Origin: Bacteroidia bacterium
GTDB taxonomy: Bacteria; Bacteroidota; Bacteroidia; B-17B0; Aurantibacillaceae
DNA: 64,000 nt
Assembly (NCBI GenBank): GCA_022841465.1
Contig: JALHRL010000016.1
Coordinates: 19,328-83,327 of the forward strand
Direction of reading: 5' to 3'
The position numbers and the translations under genes were made by a program. How positions within the stretch are numbered: the first letter of the stretch is position 1; every line of letters starts with the position of its first letter. Of this stretch, positions 54,466-62,894 are shown piece by piece. The notes beneath the pieces are model-generated. The model made no database searches. It was not told where the DNA came from and was given only the letters and a program-made list of their open reading frames with translations.

Positions 54466-54801
54466 TTATTTCTTTCGGGTGTTTTTAAAAAAGTTTTTAT
54501 CTACATCTTCTAAAATCTCTTCCTCAGTTTTTTCTCTACTTTGCTTTAACCATTTAACAATATCTTGTTTTGAAAAATATAATCTTTTACTTTTCTTACA
54601 AAAAGGAATTTTTCTTTTACTCACGAGGCCATAGATAGTTTGCACACTTAAATGAATAAAAGCTGACGTTTCAGTTATAGTCATTAATACGTCTGTTTCT
54701 GAACCCTGGATTTTACTGTTTTCAAAGCTATCAGTTAGGCAATCTTTTATAATCCCTTTAAGTTCTTCTATAGGGAATGAGATAAATACTGTTTTTTCCA
54801 T
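54466..54801 (-). CDS. Excisionase-like helix-turn-helix protein
   Basis: A 111-aa protein. The MerR/AlpA-like HTH (HTH_17) is at about residues 40-95: LMTITETSAFIHLSVQTIYG, VSKRKIPFCKKSKRLYFSKQ and DIVKWLKQSREKTEEEI. Proteins of this type act as recombination directionality factors (Xis) or regulators of the integrase module in Bacteroidetes elements. Its place between the integrase cluster and the HUH gene fits that role. Acidic-basic tail. Confidence 0.8.
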   Translation of the reverse strand: MEKTVFISFPIEELKGIIKDCLTDSFENSKIQGSETDVLMTITETSAFIHLSVQTIYGLVSKRKIPFCKKSKRLYFSKQDIVKWLKQSREKTEEEILEDVDKNFFKNTRKK

Positions 54802-54850
54802 ATTGTTAAATTGATATGCAAAATTCAGTATTTAAATACGGGTAACTTTC

Positions 54851-55630
54851 CTAGTTTTCCGTTTTTGGAAGATTCGGAAGTTTCTTGATAGCTTTTAAAA
54901 GTTGATTTTCAACGCTATCTTTTTCAAGTCTAGAATAATTATGACGAAACTCACGGCCATCATTTTGCAAATTCAAGTTCTTGATTTTCTTATTAAGAAT
55001 GTAACTAAATGTTATATCAGAAAGTTTTCTCATTTTAGAATTTTTTATTAAAAGTTTAACCCACAAAGGAAAAACTCCCTTATTATTACCTATATAATGA
55101 TTATCAGAATTGATAACAGGTTTTTCCAAATCCATTAACATTTTTAAGCATGGGTCAGCAAACTCTATATTGGAAAATAGCTCTTCAAAGCTTTCTACCT
55201 GAGGCGCTATTTTTGTTTTTATCTTTTTCTCAGGTTTTAGTTTAATAGTTACTTTACCCTTTTGAAGTTTTTCAAGACGCTCTTTTAGTGATCTAACTAT
55301 TGGGTAATATTGATACTCATAAAGATCTCTAACTGGTTTTTTATATTTCTCTAGAATTTCTAACTCCCTAATTAAAAAATCCTCATAAGTGAATTTCTTT
55401 TTTTCCGATTTGTATCTCATTTCGATGAATTTCTTCACGATTCCATTTTCCACATTTTCATTCATGACAGTAATTCTATCAACAGACCTTTCGCTCACAG
55501 ATAACCCTGCTAAGTGTTCAGGTTTCTTACTAACTTTAACTTTTTTAGTATAAGTAAACTTCACACCCTTATCTCTATACTGACTTGAATAGGCTAAGAA
55601 ATTAGCTATTTGTTCGGCAAGTGTTTCCAT
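54851..55630 (-). CDS. Element-associated protein of unknown function
   Basis: A 259-aa, Lys-rich protein. An N-terminal helix (LAEQIANFLAYSSQYRDK), a central coiled-coil-like part (FTYEDFLIRELEILEKYKK) and a C-terminal region (GVFPLWVKLLIKNS, LSDITFSYILNKKIKNLNLQ) are visible. Similar proteins occur next to integrases in Bacteroidetes elements. It starts 1 nt after the integrase stop, so it is cotranscribed, and it probably assists integration or regulation. No enzymatic motif was found. Confidence 0.65.
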   Translation of the reverse strand: METLAEQIANFLAYSSQYRDKGVKFTYTKKVKVSKKPEHLAGLSVSERSVDRITVMNENVENGIVKKFIEMRYKSEKKKFTYEDFLIRELEILEKYKKPVRDLYEYQYYPIVRSLKERLEKLQKGKVTIKLKPEKKIKTKIAPQVESFEELFSNIEFADPCLKMLMDLEKPVINSDNHYIGNNKGVFPLWVKLLIKNSKMRKLSDITFSYILNKKIKNLNLQNDGREFRHNYSRLEKDSVENQLLKAIKKLPNLPKTEN

Positions 55631-55631
55631 A

Positions 55632-56876
55632 CTAATTATTAAAATTCAATAATTCTTCAGCGAACTCCTTTCGGTCCTTATCCTCAAACCCTCCAAAATA
55701 AGCTTTGGTTGTTTTTAAATTACTATGATTTAATGCTTCCATAGCGAACTCCATACCCTTTCCTTGCTTTATAACAGTTGTTGCAAATGAATGTCTAGCC
55801 CAATAAGTAGAAATTTCAGTTGTGATATCTAATGTTTTTGCAAGTTTCTTAATGTGCTGATTAATGAACTTTGTGAAATTTTTAATCTTAGTATACTTTA
55901 CTTCATCAGAATCACCATCAGTAATGATAGGGAATATTAGTCCCGTATTACTTTTGTTTCCATAGGTATCAATAACATTTTTAGCGTGTTTAGTTAAATA
56001 TACTATCACAGGACGAAGGTCTGTCTTTGCAGTTTTTATTGTCTTCGCTCTATAGAATGTGAATTTGTCGTTATTGATATTTTCAAATCTAAGTTGAACA
56101 ATATCTTTAATATTCATTCCGTTACAAACATAACTGAAGAACCAAAATGCTTTGGCTTTAATTTGCTCCTTTGTTTCAGGTATTGAGTTAAATAATTTTT
56201 TTAATTCATCAGCAGACAATGCTTTCTTCACTGTTCGATTTCCAGGAATTTGATATTTAGATTTTCCAAATGGATAAATATCACTAATTATATCATTTTC
56301 TTGAATCGCTATATTATAAATTGCCTTCAAAGCTCTTAAATATATAGAAACTGTTGTGAATGATTTTTTAAGCTTTTTAGTCATATAATCCTCATATGCT
56401 TGCAACCAATGTGCGTCAATATCTGTAAAAAAAAGTCTAACATCTTCTTTCTTCGTTGAAAGCTTATGATATGTGAGTAATGATTTTAAACTTAAAGAAT
56501 AAGTTTCAGCAGTACTTATACTACCTCTAGACTTCAATTGATTAATCCTTTGCTCATAATGAAAGTTAACTGATACACCTTCTTCAGTTGTTCTGAAGAA
56601 TTTTCTTTCAAATTGACGAAAACTAAAGTTATTAAGCTCTGAACATATAGTATTAGCCTTATGCTCCATGCCTTTCAATAAAAGTCGTTTTTTCTTATGT
56701 TCCTGCCTTGGCCTTTCTTTTACCCAAATGCTTTCAAAATCAATTTTGGATAGGTCTAAACCGAGTTTATATAACTTTTCAGGGGTGCCTTTATTATACA
56801 CTCTTAATTTTACAGGATAAAGCCCAGTCCGCTTTTTCCTTCTTGTATCTAAAACAATACGTGCTGATGCTGCCAT
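55632..56876 (-). CDS. int: Tyrosine recombinase (integrase) of the Bacteroidetes type
   Basis: A 414-aa integrase. An N-terminal arm-binding part (about 1-60) and a SAM-like core-binding domain (about 105-200) precede the catalytic domain. Catalytic residues: R361 and H362 in YWARHSFAT, H384 in LNHSNLKTT and nucleophile Y393 in KAYFGGF. The first Arg of the R-H-R-Y set is absent at the usual place: the box reads CNGMNIKDIVQLR (residues 251-263) with N255 where many recombinases have Arg. This occurs in other Bacteroidetes integrases, for example IntDOT. It lies about 165 nt from the right attachment site. Most likely the enzyme that inserted the element in tRNA-Val. Confidence 0.92.
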   Translation of the reverse strand: MAASARIVLDTRRKKRTGLYPVKLRVYNKGTPEKLYKLGLDLSKIDFESIWVKERPRQEHKKKRLLLKGMEHKANTICSELNNFSFRQFERKFFRTTEEGVSVNFHYEQRINQLKSRGSISTAETYSLSLKSLLTYHKLSTKKEDVRLFFTDIDAHWLQAYEDYMTKKLKKSFTTVSIYLRALKAIYNIAIQENDIISDIYPFGKSKYQIPGNRTVKKALSADELKKLFNSIPETKEQIKAKAFWFFSYVCNGMNIKDIVQLRFENINNDKFTFYRAKTIKTAKTDLRPVIVYLTKHAKNVIDTYGNKSNTGLIFPIITDGDSDEVKYTKIKNFTKFINQHIKKLAKTLDITTEISTYWARHSFATTVIKQGKGMEFAMEALNHSNLKTTKAYFGGFEDKDRKEFAEELLNFNN

Positions 56877-56904
56877 ATAATACTTTGTGGTGTAAAGTTA
56901 ATAA

Positions 56905-56925
56905 TTTGCATAAGATTTGCATAAA
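56905..56925 (+). repeat. Right subterminal paired TTTGCATAA repeats
   Basis: TTTGCATAAG at 56905-56914 and TTTGCATAAA at 56916-56925, same orientation and 11-nt spacing as at the left end. Candidate arm-type integrase binding sites between the integrase gene and the right repeat. Confidence 0.5.
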
Positions 56926-57041
56926 TTCGAGATAAATAAACGCATAATTAACAAATAACAAAACAGTATAAACCCTTATTTAACAGCTGCTATAGAGCAA
57001 GATAGCACATATAACTGAAACCAAACAAATACTAAATATTA

Positions 57042-57089
57042 TGCCTTACAAGCAGGGGGTCACTGGTTCGAACCCAGTACTCCCCACTC
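57042..57089 (+). repeat. Right attachment site: partial tRNA-Val duplicate
   Basis: 48 nt identical to the tRNA-Val 3' part at 35775-35822, without the 5' half of a tRNA. It is followed directly by the terminator that originally served the tRNA. It marks the right end of the element. Confidence 0.93.
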
Positions 57090-57091
57090 CT

Positions 57092-57120
57092 AAAAGCCTC
57101 TCTTAACCGAGAGGCTTTTT
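57092..57120 (+). terminator. Stranded native terminator of tRNA-Val
   Basis: Stem AAAAGCCTCTC/GAGAGGCTTTT (11 bp, 57092-57102 with 57109-57119) with a 6-nt loop, followed by T. It lies 3 nt past the right repeat, separated from the intact tRNA by the element. Confidence 0.85.
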
Positions 57121-57184
57121 ATTTATACCCTTCTTATTAAAAATAACCAGAAAGCTCTAAACAGATAATCATTAAATTTACAAT

Positions 57185-58225
57185 ATGAATTTTGCAACCA
57201 TAAAAACTAAATTATTACATCATTTACTATTGATTATAGTATTACTTGGTTTCATTTTAATTTTTGCAAAATCATTTCTTATACCACTTGCCTACTCCTT
57301 GCTTATTGCAATTGTTATTTATCCCGTGTGTAAATTTTTAGAATCAAAAAAAATAAATCGTTTAATATCCATTTTTATTCCACTAATTTTTGTTTGTATA
57401 CTTTTTGCGGGACTCATTTTTTTATTAAGCTACGAGGTAAACTTAATTGCTAATAAATGGCCTCTTTTGCAAGAAAAGATTTACCCACTTGTTGAGCAAA
57501 TTCAAAATTTTTTACATAAGAAGTTTGGCTGGACAAGTGATGAACAAGCACTTTGGATTAAAGATGGTTTAGAGCGCTTAAGCCAAAATGCCGGACAAAT
57601 CATTCAAGAAACATCAAAAGCAACTTTTGAAACTTTTGTAACGCTTATAATTATCCCAATTTATATTTCTTTAATCTTGATATATCGCGGTAAAATAGTT
57701 GATCTTCTTGCCGCATTGAGTACCGAACAATATAAAGCCAAAATTCCTTTAATAATTAATGAAACGATACAAATGTTTTCAAAGTTTATTAGAGGAATGG
57801 TTATAGTATATATTATAGTTGGCTTATTAAATACCATAGGATTATGGATAATTGGTGTTGAAAATCCATTAATTTACGGTATGCTTACTGCAATTATGAC
57901 CATAATACCTTACTTCGGCATTATAATAAGTGCACTACTTCCTATAACAATAACATGGTTAAGCACAGGTACATTATGGCAACCAATTGGAGTGATTGGA
58001 GTTTTTTCAATAGTGCAGTATTTAGAAGCAAACCTTATATTCCCTTACATAGTGGGCAAGCATGTTAATTTAAATACATTTGTTTCCATTTTGGCAATAT
58101 TTATCGGTGGATTAATTTGGGGCGTAGCTGGGATGATTCTTTTTTTGCCACTTATTGCAGTTTTTAGAATTTTTGCCGATCATTTCCCGGAGTTAAAACA
58201 TTGGTCAGAATTTTTAAAAAAATAA
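57185..58225 (+). CDS. AI-2E family transporter (PerM-like)
   Basis: A 346-aa membrane protein of the PF01594 family. It has about eight helices, starting with LLLIIVLLGFILIFAKSFLIPLAYSLL. The soluble part in the middle contains GWTSDEQALWIKDGLERLSQ. The conserved C-terminal pattern IPYFGIIISALLPI and PYIVGKHVNLNTFVSILAIF, then GGLIWGVAGMILFLPL, is present. Family members export signals or ions (for example TqsA, or Na+/H+ antiporters); the substrate here is unknown. First chromosomal gene after the element. Confidence 0.9.
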   Translation: MNFATIKTKLLHHLLLIIVLLGFILIFAKSFLIPLAYSLLIAIVIYPVCKFLESKKINRLISIFIPLIFVCILFAGLIFLLSYEVNLIANKWPLLQEKIYPLVEQIQNFLHKKFGWTSDEQALWIKDGLERLSQNAGQIIQETSKATFETFVTLIIIPIYISLILIYRGKIVDLLAALSTEQYKAKIPLIINETIQMFSKFIRGMVIVYIIVGLLNTIGLWIIGVENPLIYGMLTAIMTIIPYFGIIISALLPITITWLSTGTLWQPIGVIGVFSIVQYLEANLIFPYIVGKHVNLNTFVSILAIFIGGLIWGVAGMILFLPLIAVFRIFADHFPELKHWSEFLKK

Positions 58226-58321
58226 TTTACTGTTAAACTCGCTTCTTTTCTTTTAAATTTAATTATCATTTACTCTTCTATTCTATTAATCAATACCTGA
58301 ATTTTCCTACCTAATCTAAGT

Positions 58322-58344
58322 GAATTTGCAATAAATGCAAATTC
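58322..58344. promoter_or_regulatory. Inverted repeat upstream of the 58472 cluster
   Basis: GAATTTGCA/TGCAAATTC, a perfect 9-bp inverted repeat with a 5-nt spacer in the 246-nt gap before the cluster. It may be an operator; there is no T-run after it. A TACCTTTG at 58443-58450 resembles a -7 box, but no good -33 box is seen. Confidence 0.4.
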
Positions 58345-58471
58345 CTGAAATTTAAATCGCCTAAAGTTTAGAATTTATTGAAATGTGACACAAGCACTAA
58401 ATCGCTTGTATTTATCCTTTTTCTATACCCTTAAGCATCCTCTACCTTTGTTTCAGAATCAAACCAAAAAC

Positions 58472-59239
58472 ATGAAACAGCTTTATAAAATAGTTCTTCT
58501 TCTAATGATTTTGTGGCAACAAAAATTTCAAGCACAAAAAATTGATACTGTTTTCTGGTCTACTTCTAATAAATACACCCTACTTTCTGAACAAAATAAA
58601 CTTTCCTTTTTTCCAAAGAAAGGAAAAGCAATTAAAAATGTAAAGATTCACAATTTTAATCTTAGTTCTGGAAAAATTGAATACCTACAAGGAGGTGTAT
58701 TGCACGATCAAATTATTTCTGAATTAAAATACATCGCACCACAAGCCAACTCTAATTACGCAATATTCTTTAATAGCAATAATTACCCGGTAATTGAAAT
58801 TAACCCGTACTATTACTCAAGCCCATCTATTGAAAATTTTACATCACATGCCTTCTCCAAATCAACTTTTTCTGTTTCAAATAAAAAAGATACCCTTAAA
58901 TCAAAACAAGCTTATTCTAAAAATGATTCTTCAAAGATTGCCACAAAAACCACATCCATAAAAGATTCTTTAAAAATTAGTACACAAAAAAACATTTCTA
59001 CTGATTCCTTAAAAACCAAAGAAGTAATTAAAATCGACAAAACAGATTACAGCAAATTTGATGTAATTATTTTGGTAAACGGCAAACAACTTTTTGTGAA
59101 AATAGAAAGCATTAGCGATGAACACATAAGCTATTACCGAGCAGATTTATTAAGCGGGCCCCTTTATACGGTAAAAAGAGGGAATGCTTCCGTTGAGTTT
59201 ATAAAAAACAAATACATCATAGATTATTACAACAAATAA
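58472..59239 (+). CDS. Secreted protein of unknown function, paralogue of the 60432 gene
   Basis: From ATG 58472 the product is 255 aa with a signal peptide (YKIVLLLMILWQQKFQAQ). An N-terminal domain has KIEYLQGGVLHDQIISELKY, similar to YLKNGVLHDQMIDKI in the 117-aa protein at 60432. The Ser/Lys-rich middle (KSKQAYSKNDSSKIATK) is probably a flexible linker. A second domain repeats the LxxNGxQLxVKIxSISDEHISYY pattern. No family is recognised. First gene of a three-gene cluster (58472-60785); 23 nt separate it from the CsgG-like gene. Confidence 0.6.
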   Translation: MKQLYKIVLLLMILWQQKFQAQKIDTVFWSTSNKYTLLSEQNKLSFFPKKGKAIKNVKIHNFNLSSGKIEYLQGGVLHDQIISELKYIAPQANSNYAIFFNSNNYPVIEINPYYYSSPSIENFTSHAFSKSTFSVSNKKDTLKSKQAYSKNDSSKIATKTTSIKDSLKISTQKNISTDSLKTKEVIKIDKTDYSKFDVIILVNGKQLFVKIESISDEHISYYRADLLSGPLYTVKRGNASVEFIKNKYIIDYYNK

Positions 59240-59262
59240 TATAAACCAAAAAAACAAACAAA

Positions 59263-60426
59263 ATGAAAACAAAATCTACCATTGCTGCATTACTAATGTC
59301 ATTAGGAATGCTGGCACAAACAAAACCCAATGTTGCCGTTTTAAATGTTGACAGCAAAGGAATTGTAAATAACTCCGAAGAAATGGGTTACCTAGTACGT
59401 TTGGAATTAGAAAAAACAGGCGTTTACAGTGTATTGGATAAATACGAAGTAAAAGAAATTACTGCAGCTAATAAAATTGATTTAAACAATTGCTACTCTA
59501 AAACTTGTCTTGTTGAAACCGGTAAACTTTTAAAAGTAGAAAAAATGGTAAGCGGTAATGTTGAGCGCTTTGGAGAAAAAATTGTTATTTCCTTGCGCTT
59601 AATTGATGTAGCAACAGAAAAAATAGAAAAGATAGAATCTACCGAATATTTAAACCTACCGGAGATTCAAAAAATGGTTGCCATTTCTGTAAAAAAACTG
59701 GTAGGTATAGAACCCGACCAGGAAATGGTAAAACTTTTAATTGATTACGATATACCGGTAGAGAGCCCAAAAAACACTTTAAAGCTGAATGGTCCACGTA
59801 TGGGATTTTCTCACACTATAGGTGATGCGGGTGAAATTTTATCAAGCAGCGATACAAAAAACGGAGGCTTTAATATGTTTCCGGTTACCTTTCAATTTGG
59901 TTGGCAACAAGAATTTCAATACATAAGCGCAGGCAGTTTTCAGGCACTTGTAGAAAATATATTTTTAATTGGCGGCTTAGAAAGTGGGAAGTTTGTTCCT
60001 TCATTTACTCCCTTGTTAGGATTTAGATTTGGTAAAGGTGCTTGGGAATTTGGTTTTGGCCCAACATTCAGACTCGTAAAAACAGCCAAAGGTTTTTATG
60101 ACACCGGATATGGTGATAACGGTGATTTGGTAATGTCTGGCAACGAAAAAGACAGAGGCAATTTTTACCTATCAAACGAGTGGAACAATTTACCCGATAC
60201 AATTAAAAAAAGTTTCAACTACGAAAACCCTTACGCAACGGTAGAACGTTTAGACAGCAGGGGTGATGTTAAAATAGATGCTGGCTTAGTAATTGCAGTG
60301 GGTAAAACATTTAAGTCGGGCTATTTAAACATACCTGTTAATATTTACATTGCCCCCCGTAAAACAGGAACTACATTTGGTGCAACTGTTGGATTTAATA
60401 TTCAAAAGAAGAAAAAAATACAATAA
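59263..60426 (+). CDS. CsgG-like N-terminal domain protein with C-terminal beta-barrel-like part
   Basis: A 387-aa protein. After a signal peptide (TIAALLMSLGMLAQ) residues about 22-160 resemble a CsgG/TolB-type domain: PNVAVLNVDSKGI, YLVRLELEKTGVYSVLDKYE, CYSKTCLVETGKLLKVEKMV and VISLRLIDVATEKIEK. The C-terminal part (about 170-387) is glycine/aromatic-rich like an outer-membrane barrel (GWQQEFQYISAGSFQ, GFRFGKGAWEFGFGP). The combination suggests an outer-membrane export or sensing component; this is inference. Five nt separate it from the next gene. Confidence 0.65.
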   Translation: MKTKSTIAALLMSLGMLAQTKPNVAVLNVDSKGIVNNSEEMGYLVRLELEKTGVYSVLDKYEVKEITAANKIDLNNCYSKTCLVETGKLLKVEKMVSGNVERFGEKIVISLRLIDVATEKIEKIESTEYLNLPEIQKMVAISVKKLVGIEPDQEMVKLLIDYDIPVESPKNTLKLNGPRMGFSHTIGDAGEILSSSDTKNGGFNMFPVTFQFGWQQEFQYISAGSFQALVENIFLIGGLESGKFVPSFTPLLGFRFGKGAWEFGFGPTFRLVKTAKGFYDTGYGDNGDLVMSGNEKDRGNFYLSNEWNNLPDTIKKSFNYENPYATVERLDSRGDVKIDAGLVIAVGKTFKSGYLNIPVNIYIAPRKTGTTFGATVGFNIQKKKKIQ

Positions 60427-60431
60427 TAACT

Positions 60432-60785
60432 ATGAAGTTTATTGGTTTACTAATAGCTATGTTGTTTCCCGGAGCTTTATATTTTGGGCAGGTGAAGTAT
60501 GCAGACTTAGATTCTTTAAATCTAAGTCTGCAAAAAAACCTAGAGGTGAATTTAAGTCAGTTTGGTAAGGCGAAAATAAAATTTAAGGATGGATACATTT
60601 ATAAAAATTGTTTAATTCAAACAGTTAAAGCAAATTATATTGTTTACTTAAAAAATGGTGTACTACACGATCAAATGATAGATAAAATACTAAGAATTAC
60701 TTTTATTAATTACCCATTAGAGCTTCATTTCGATGAAAAAAACAAAGGCAACATTAAATTAGTTATTGAATCTTTTGAAGATTAA
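60432..60785 (+). CDS. Small secreted protein, paralogue of the 58472 N-terminal domain
   Basis: A 117-aa protein with a signal peptide (FIGLLIAMLFPGALYFGQ). The segment YKNCLIQTVKANYIVYLKNG followed by VLHDQMIDKILRITF parallels the 58472 protein. It probably forms the same small beta-rich module. Last gene of the cluster, 5 nt after the CsgG-like gene; its role is unknown. Confidence 0.6.
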   Translation: MKFIGLLIAMLFPGALYFGQVKYADLDSLNLSLQKNLEVNLSQFGKAKIKFKDGYIYKNCLIQTVKANYIVYLKNGVLHDQMIDKILRITFINYPLELHFDEKNKGNIKLVIESFED

Positions 60786-60809
60786 AATGATCTCAAAATC
60801 AAGATTGAT

Positions 60810-62090
60810 TTACCTGAAATTTTTCATTCGCTGCGGGTAAAAAACCAACTGAATAAAGTTAAACTCCAACTGATCAAAATAAATATTTTTCCCACTTTTT
60901 CCTCTCATACTTAAATTAGGGAAGTATCTTAAATTTGTTCTTAAGGTAAAGCTTTGCAATTTGTCAGGTAAAATATCCCAACCAAAAACTATCCCCGGTT
61001 TCAGCATTTCGGTTTTCTTGTTATAAATTTCACTATTAATTTCTTCTTCTTTAAAATTTAACCATTCATAACTACCGCAAATTCCCAAATAAGGTACAAA
61101 CCCATGAAAATCGAAAACTCTGGTGTGTGCTTCTAGAGTTAAAGCTTTTCTTAAGTAGGTGTGCTTTGTTCCATATCCTTCGTGTTTGGTTTTATTTGCT
61201 CTAAATACCGTTACAAAATGTGTTTCTAAAGGTTGATAATAGTACCCTGCAACTGCCTCCGCAAAAACATTTGTTGAATAAGGTTTATCTAAATAAGGCT
61301 TACTATCTTTTATTTCCGGAGAAGATTTTGCAAAGAAGGCTGATGAGGGGCCAATTCCAATAAACCACGAGCTTAATTTTTTTTCTTTCTTTAATTTTTC
61401 AAACCTCTTTTTAGTTTCGCCATTTCTGTATGCTTTTTCGGCAGATATGGTTGTTTCAAACCATCGTTTTAAAGTTAAATTAAAATACAATTGTGGCGTA
61501 TGAATTTTACTCTTTATAGTAGGTGAAATAAAATAATTTAGTTGATTATTATAATCATAAGTAACGCTCGCTTCAACAAAATACTTTCCGGTACAATAAT
61601 TTACTCCGGCAAGTAAAGGAACTTTTGTTTTGGTATAATTTACACCCATGCCTTCATTTTTGTTTTTATATTGCTTAAAACTAATGGCTGCTAAAGTCGT
61701 TCCCACAAATGGTCTTAATTTATTTCGTTTAATTGCCCAAGGAAATATTTTGGCTCCAAAAATATCGGAAACATTCGTTTTATAATAAGTTCCATTGTTT
61801 TCATTTACTTGTATTGGTGGCAAGGGTATTGAGAAATAAAACTCTGTGTGTCCCCAAAAATGAGTACCAGCAATGTAAACTCTGGGAGTTAATTGTGGAT
61901 TTAAATTAAAACTTTCAACTTCACCTTTTTCGTTTACAAATTTTGAACTTCCTCCTAAAGAAACTTGTGTTTCTATTCCAAATACAGTTTGCGCAAAACT
62001 ATGACGCGTGTTTCCATTTTCACGGTAATATGGTTGAGCTAATGCATTCAAACAAATGAATAAACTTAGTATTGGTTTAATGATTTTCAT
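60810..62090 (-). CDS. Outer-membrane beta-barrel-like protein, unknown function
   Basis: A 426-aa protein with a signal peptide (PILSLFICLNALAQ). The body is beta-rich with alternating aromatic residues (TPRVYIAGTHFWGHTEFYFS, VPLLAGVNYCTGKYFVEASV), ending in NFIQLVFYPQRMKNFR. It reads as an outer-membrane barrel of 12 or more strands, but no family is assigned. Its start overlaps the DUF2306-like gene by 4 nt, so the two are coupled. Confidence 0.6.
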   Translation of the reverse strand: MKIIKPILSLFICLNALAQPYYRENGNTRHSFAQTVFGIETQVSLGGSSKFVNEKGEVESFNLNPQLTPRVYIAGTHFWGHTEFYFSIPLPPIQVNENNGTYYKTNVSDIFGAKIFPWAIKRNKLRPFVGTTLAAISFKQYKNKNEGMGVNYTKTKVPLLAGVNYCTGKYFVEASVTYDYNNQLNYFISPTIKSKIHTPQLYFNLTLKRWFETTISAEKAYRNGETKKRFEKLKKEKKLSSWFIGIGPSSAFFAKSSPEIKDSKPYLDKPYSTNVFAEAVAGYYYQPLETHFVTVFRANKTKHEGYGTKHTYLRKALTLEAHTRVFDFHGFVPYLGICGSYEWLNFKEEEINSEIYNKKTEMLKPGIVFGWDILPDKLQSFTLRTNLRYFPNLSMRGKSGKNIYFDQLEFNFIQLVFYPQRMKNFR

Positions 62091-62758
62091 TTTACTTCAA
62101 GCTTTACACTTTTTTTCTGATGTTTGTTTATTTCATACGATATTAATGGAACCAAAAAAACGGTTGGCCCTAACCATAAAACTATTGGAGGTAAGGGTAC
62201 AATTTTATAATTGTTTACCAAAAATGCTGTTAATGCACCTATATAACTACCAAGCATTCCGCCAATATGTGCAAGCAACCAGTAATTTTTATACACCAAT
62301 TTTTTTCTAAACCTATTAATTGTAGTTTGGTTTCCTCTCAATCCAATTAAACCAAAAACCAAACTTATAATACCAAAAGTTGTTTTTTGATGGAGTAATA
62401 AATAAATGGCAAAACATACGAAACCAATATGCGTTAATCCAAATACAATTTCTATAAACCAATCAAACTTGCTCGGACTTTGATTTATATGTAGTTTTTT
62501 CAGTTTTAACGAACGATAAGCTGTAATGCACGAATAATAAGTAAAAAAACCTATACACAATAAAAACATGTTGTTTTTGTAAAGCGACATAAAAGTTGAT
62601 GTAAAAAATATGACTGTCATGCACCAGAAATAAATTTTACCAACCGATTTATGTAACCTAACCCTATTTCTAAAAATTATTGCAAAGAGTCCGGAAATTA
62701 GGGCCAAAGTTCCGGCCAAAATATGAATGATACGCGATGTTAAAACCAATGATTCCAT
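62087..62758 (-). CDS. DUF2306-like polytopic membrane protein
   Basis: From ATG 62758 the product is 223 aa with about seven hydrophobic helices. The start SRIIHILAGTLALISGLFAI and the basic motif RNRVRLHKSVGKIYFW are typical of DUF2306 proteins, and His residues in helices (IIHILAG, HIGFVCF, LLAHIGGMLG) could bind haem or metals. I chose the ATG at 62758 because the upstream TTG at 62773 falls in the -7 promoter element. Function unknown; coupled to the barrel gene. Confidence 0.7.
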   Translation of the reverse strand: MESLVLTSRIIHILAGTLALISGLFAIIFRNRVRLHKSVGKIYFWCMTVIFFTSTFMSLYKNNMFLLCIGFFTYYSCITAYRSLKLKKLHINQSPSKFDWFIEIVFGLTHIGFVCFAIYLLLHQKTTFGIISLVFGLIGLRGNQTTINRFRKKLVYKNYWLLAHIGGMLGSYIGALTAFLVNNYKIVPLPPIVLWLGPTVFLVPLISYEINKHQKKSVKLEVK

Positions 62759-62770
62759 TTTCTTTTTGAA

Positions 62771-62803
62771 CAAAGGTATGGAGGTTAAAAGTCGCTTGGC
62801 AAA
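62771..62803 (-). promoter_or_regulatory. Promoter of the DUF2306-like gene
   Basis: On the minus strand TTTG (62803-62800) and TACCTTTG (62778-62771) are spaced by 21 nt, fitting the -33/-7 Bacteroidetes consensus. It places transcription start close to the ATG at 62758. Confidence 0.6.
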
Positions 62804-62894
62804 TTTATGGTACTGTACACAAGAATTAAGGGATAAATAACAAATTTGGGATAAAAAACATCCCGTATTTACTTTCTTGGGATAAAATACAAGC

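Larger units (their letters stand above)
35775..57089. mobile_element. tRNA-Val-integrated element carrying a defence island and T9SS genes
   Basis: A roughly 21.3 kb region is bounded by 48-bp exact copies of the tRNA-Val 3' end (35775-35822 and 57042-57089). At the right end are a tyrosine integrase, an accessory protein, an excisionase-like HTH protein and an HUH Rep-like protein, all on the minus strand. Paired TTTGCATAA repeats lie inside both ends. No relaxase, coupling protein or conjugative pilus gene is visible, so it is not a self-sufficient conjugative element; it may be mobilisable or satellite-like. Cargo: a NACHT-nuclease two-gene module, an AbiC operon, three T9SS secreted proteins, and a BRCT/XRE pair. 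Excision has not been shown. Confidence 0.9.

Noticed and set aside
57042..57089. A second tRNA-Val at the right end
   Set aside because: Only the 3' half of the tRNA is present; there is no acceptor 5' strand or D arm. It is the att-site duplicate.
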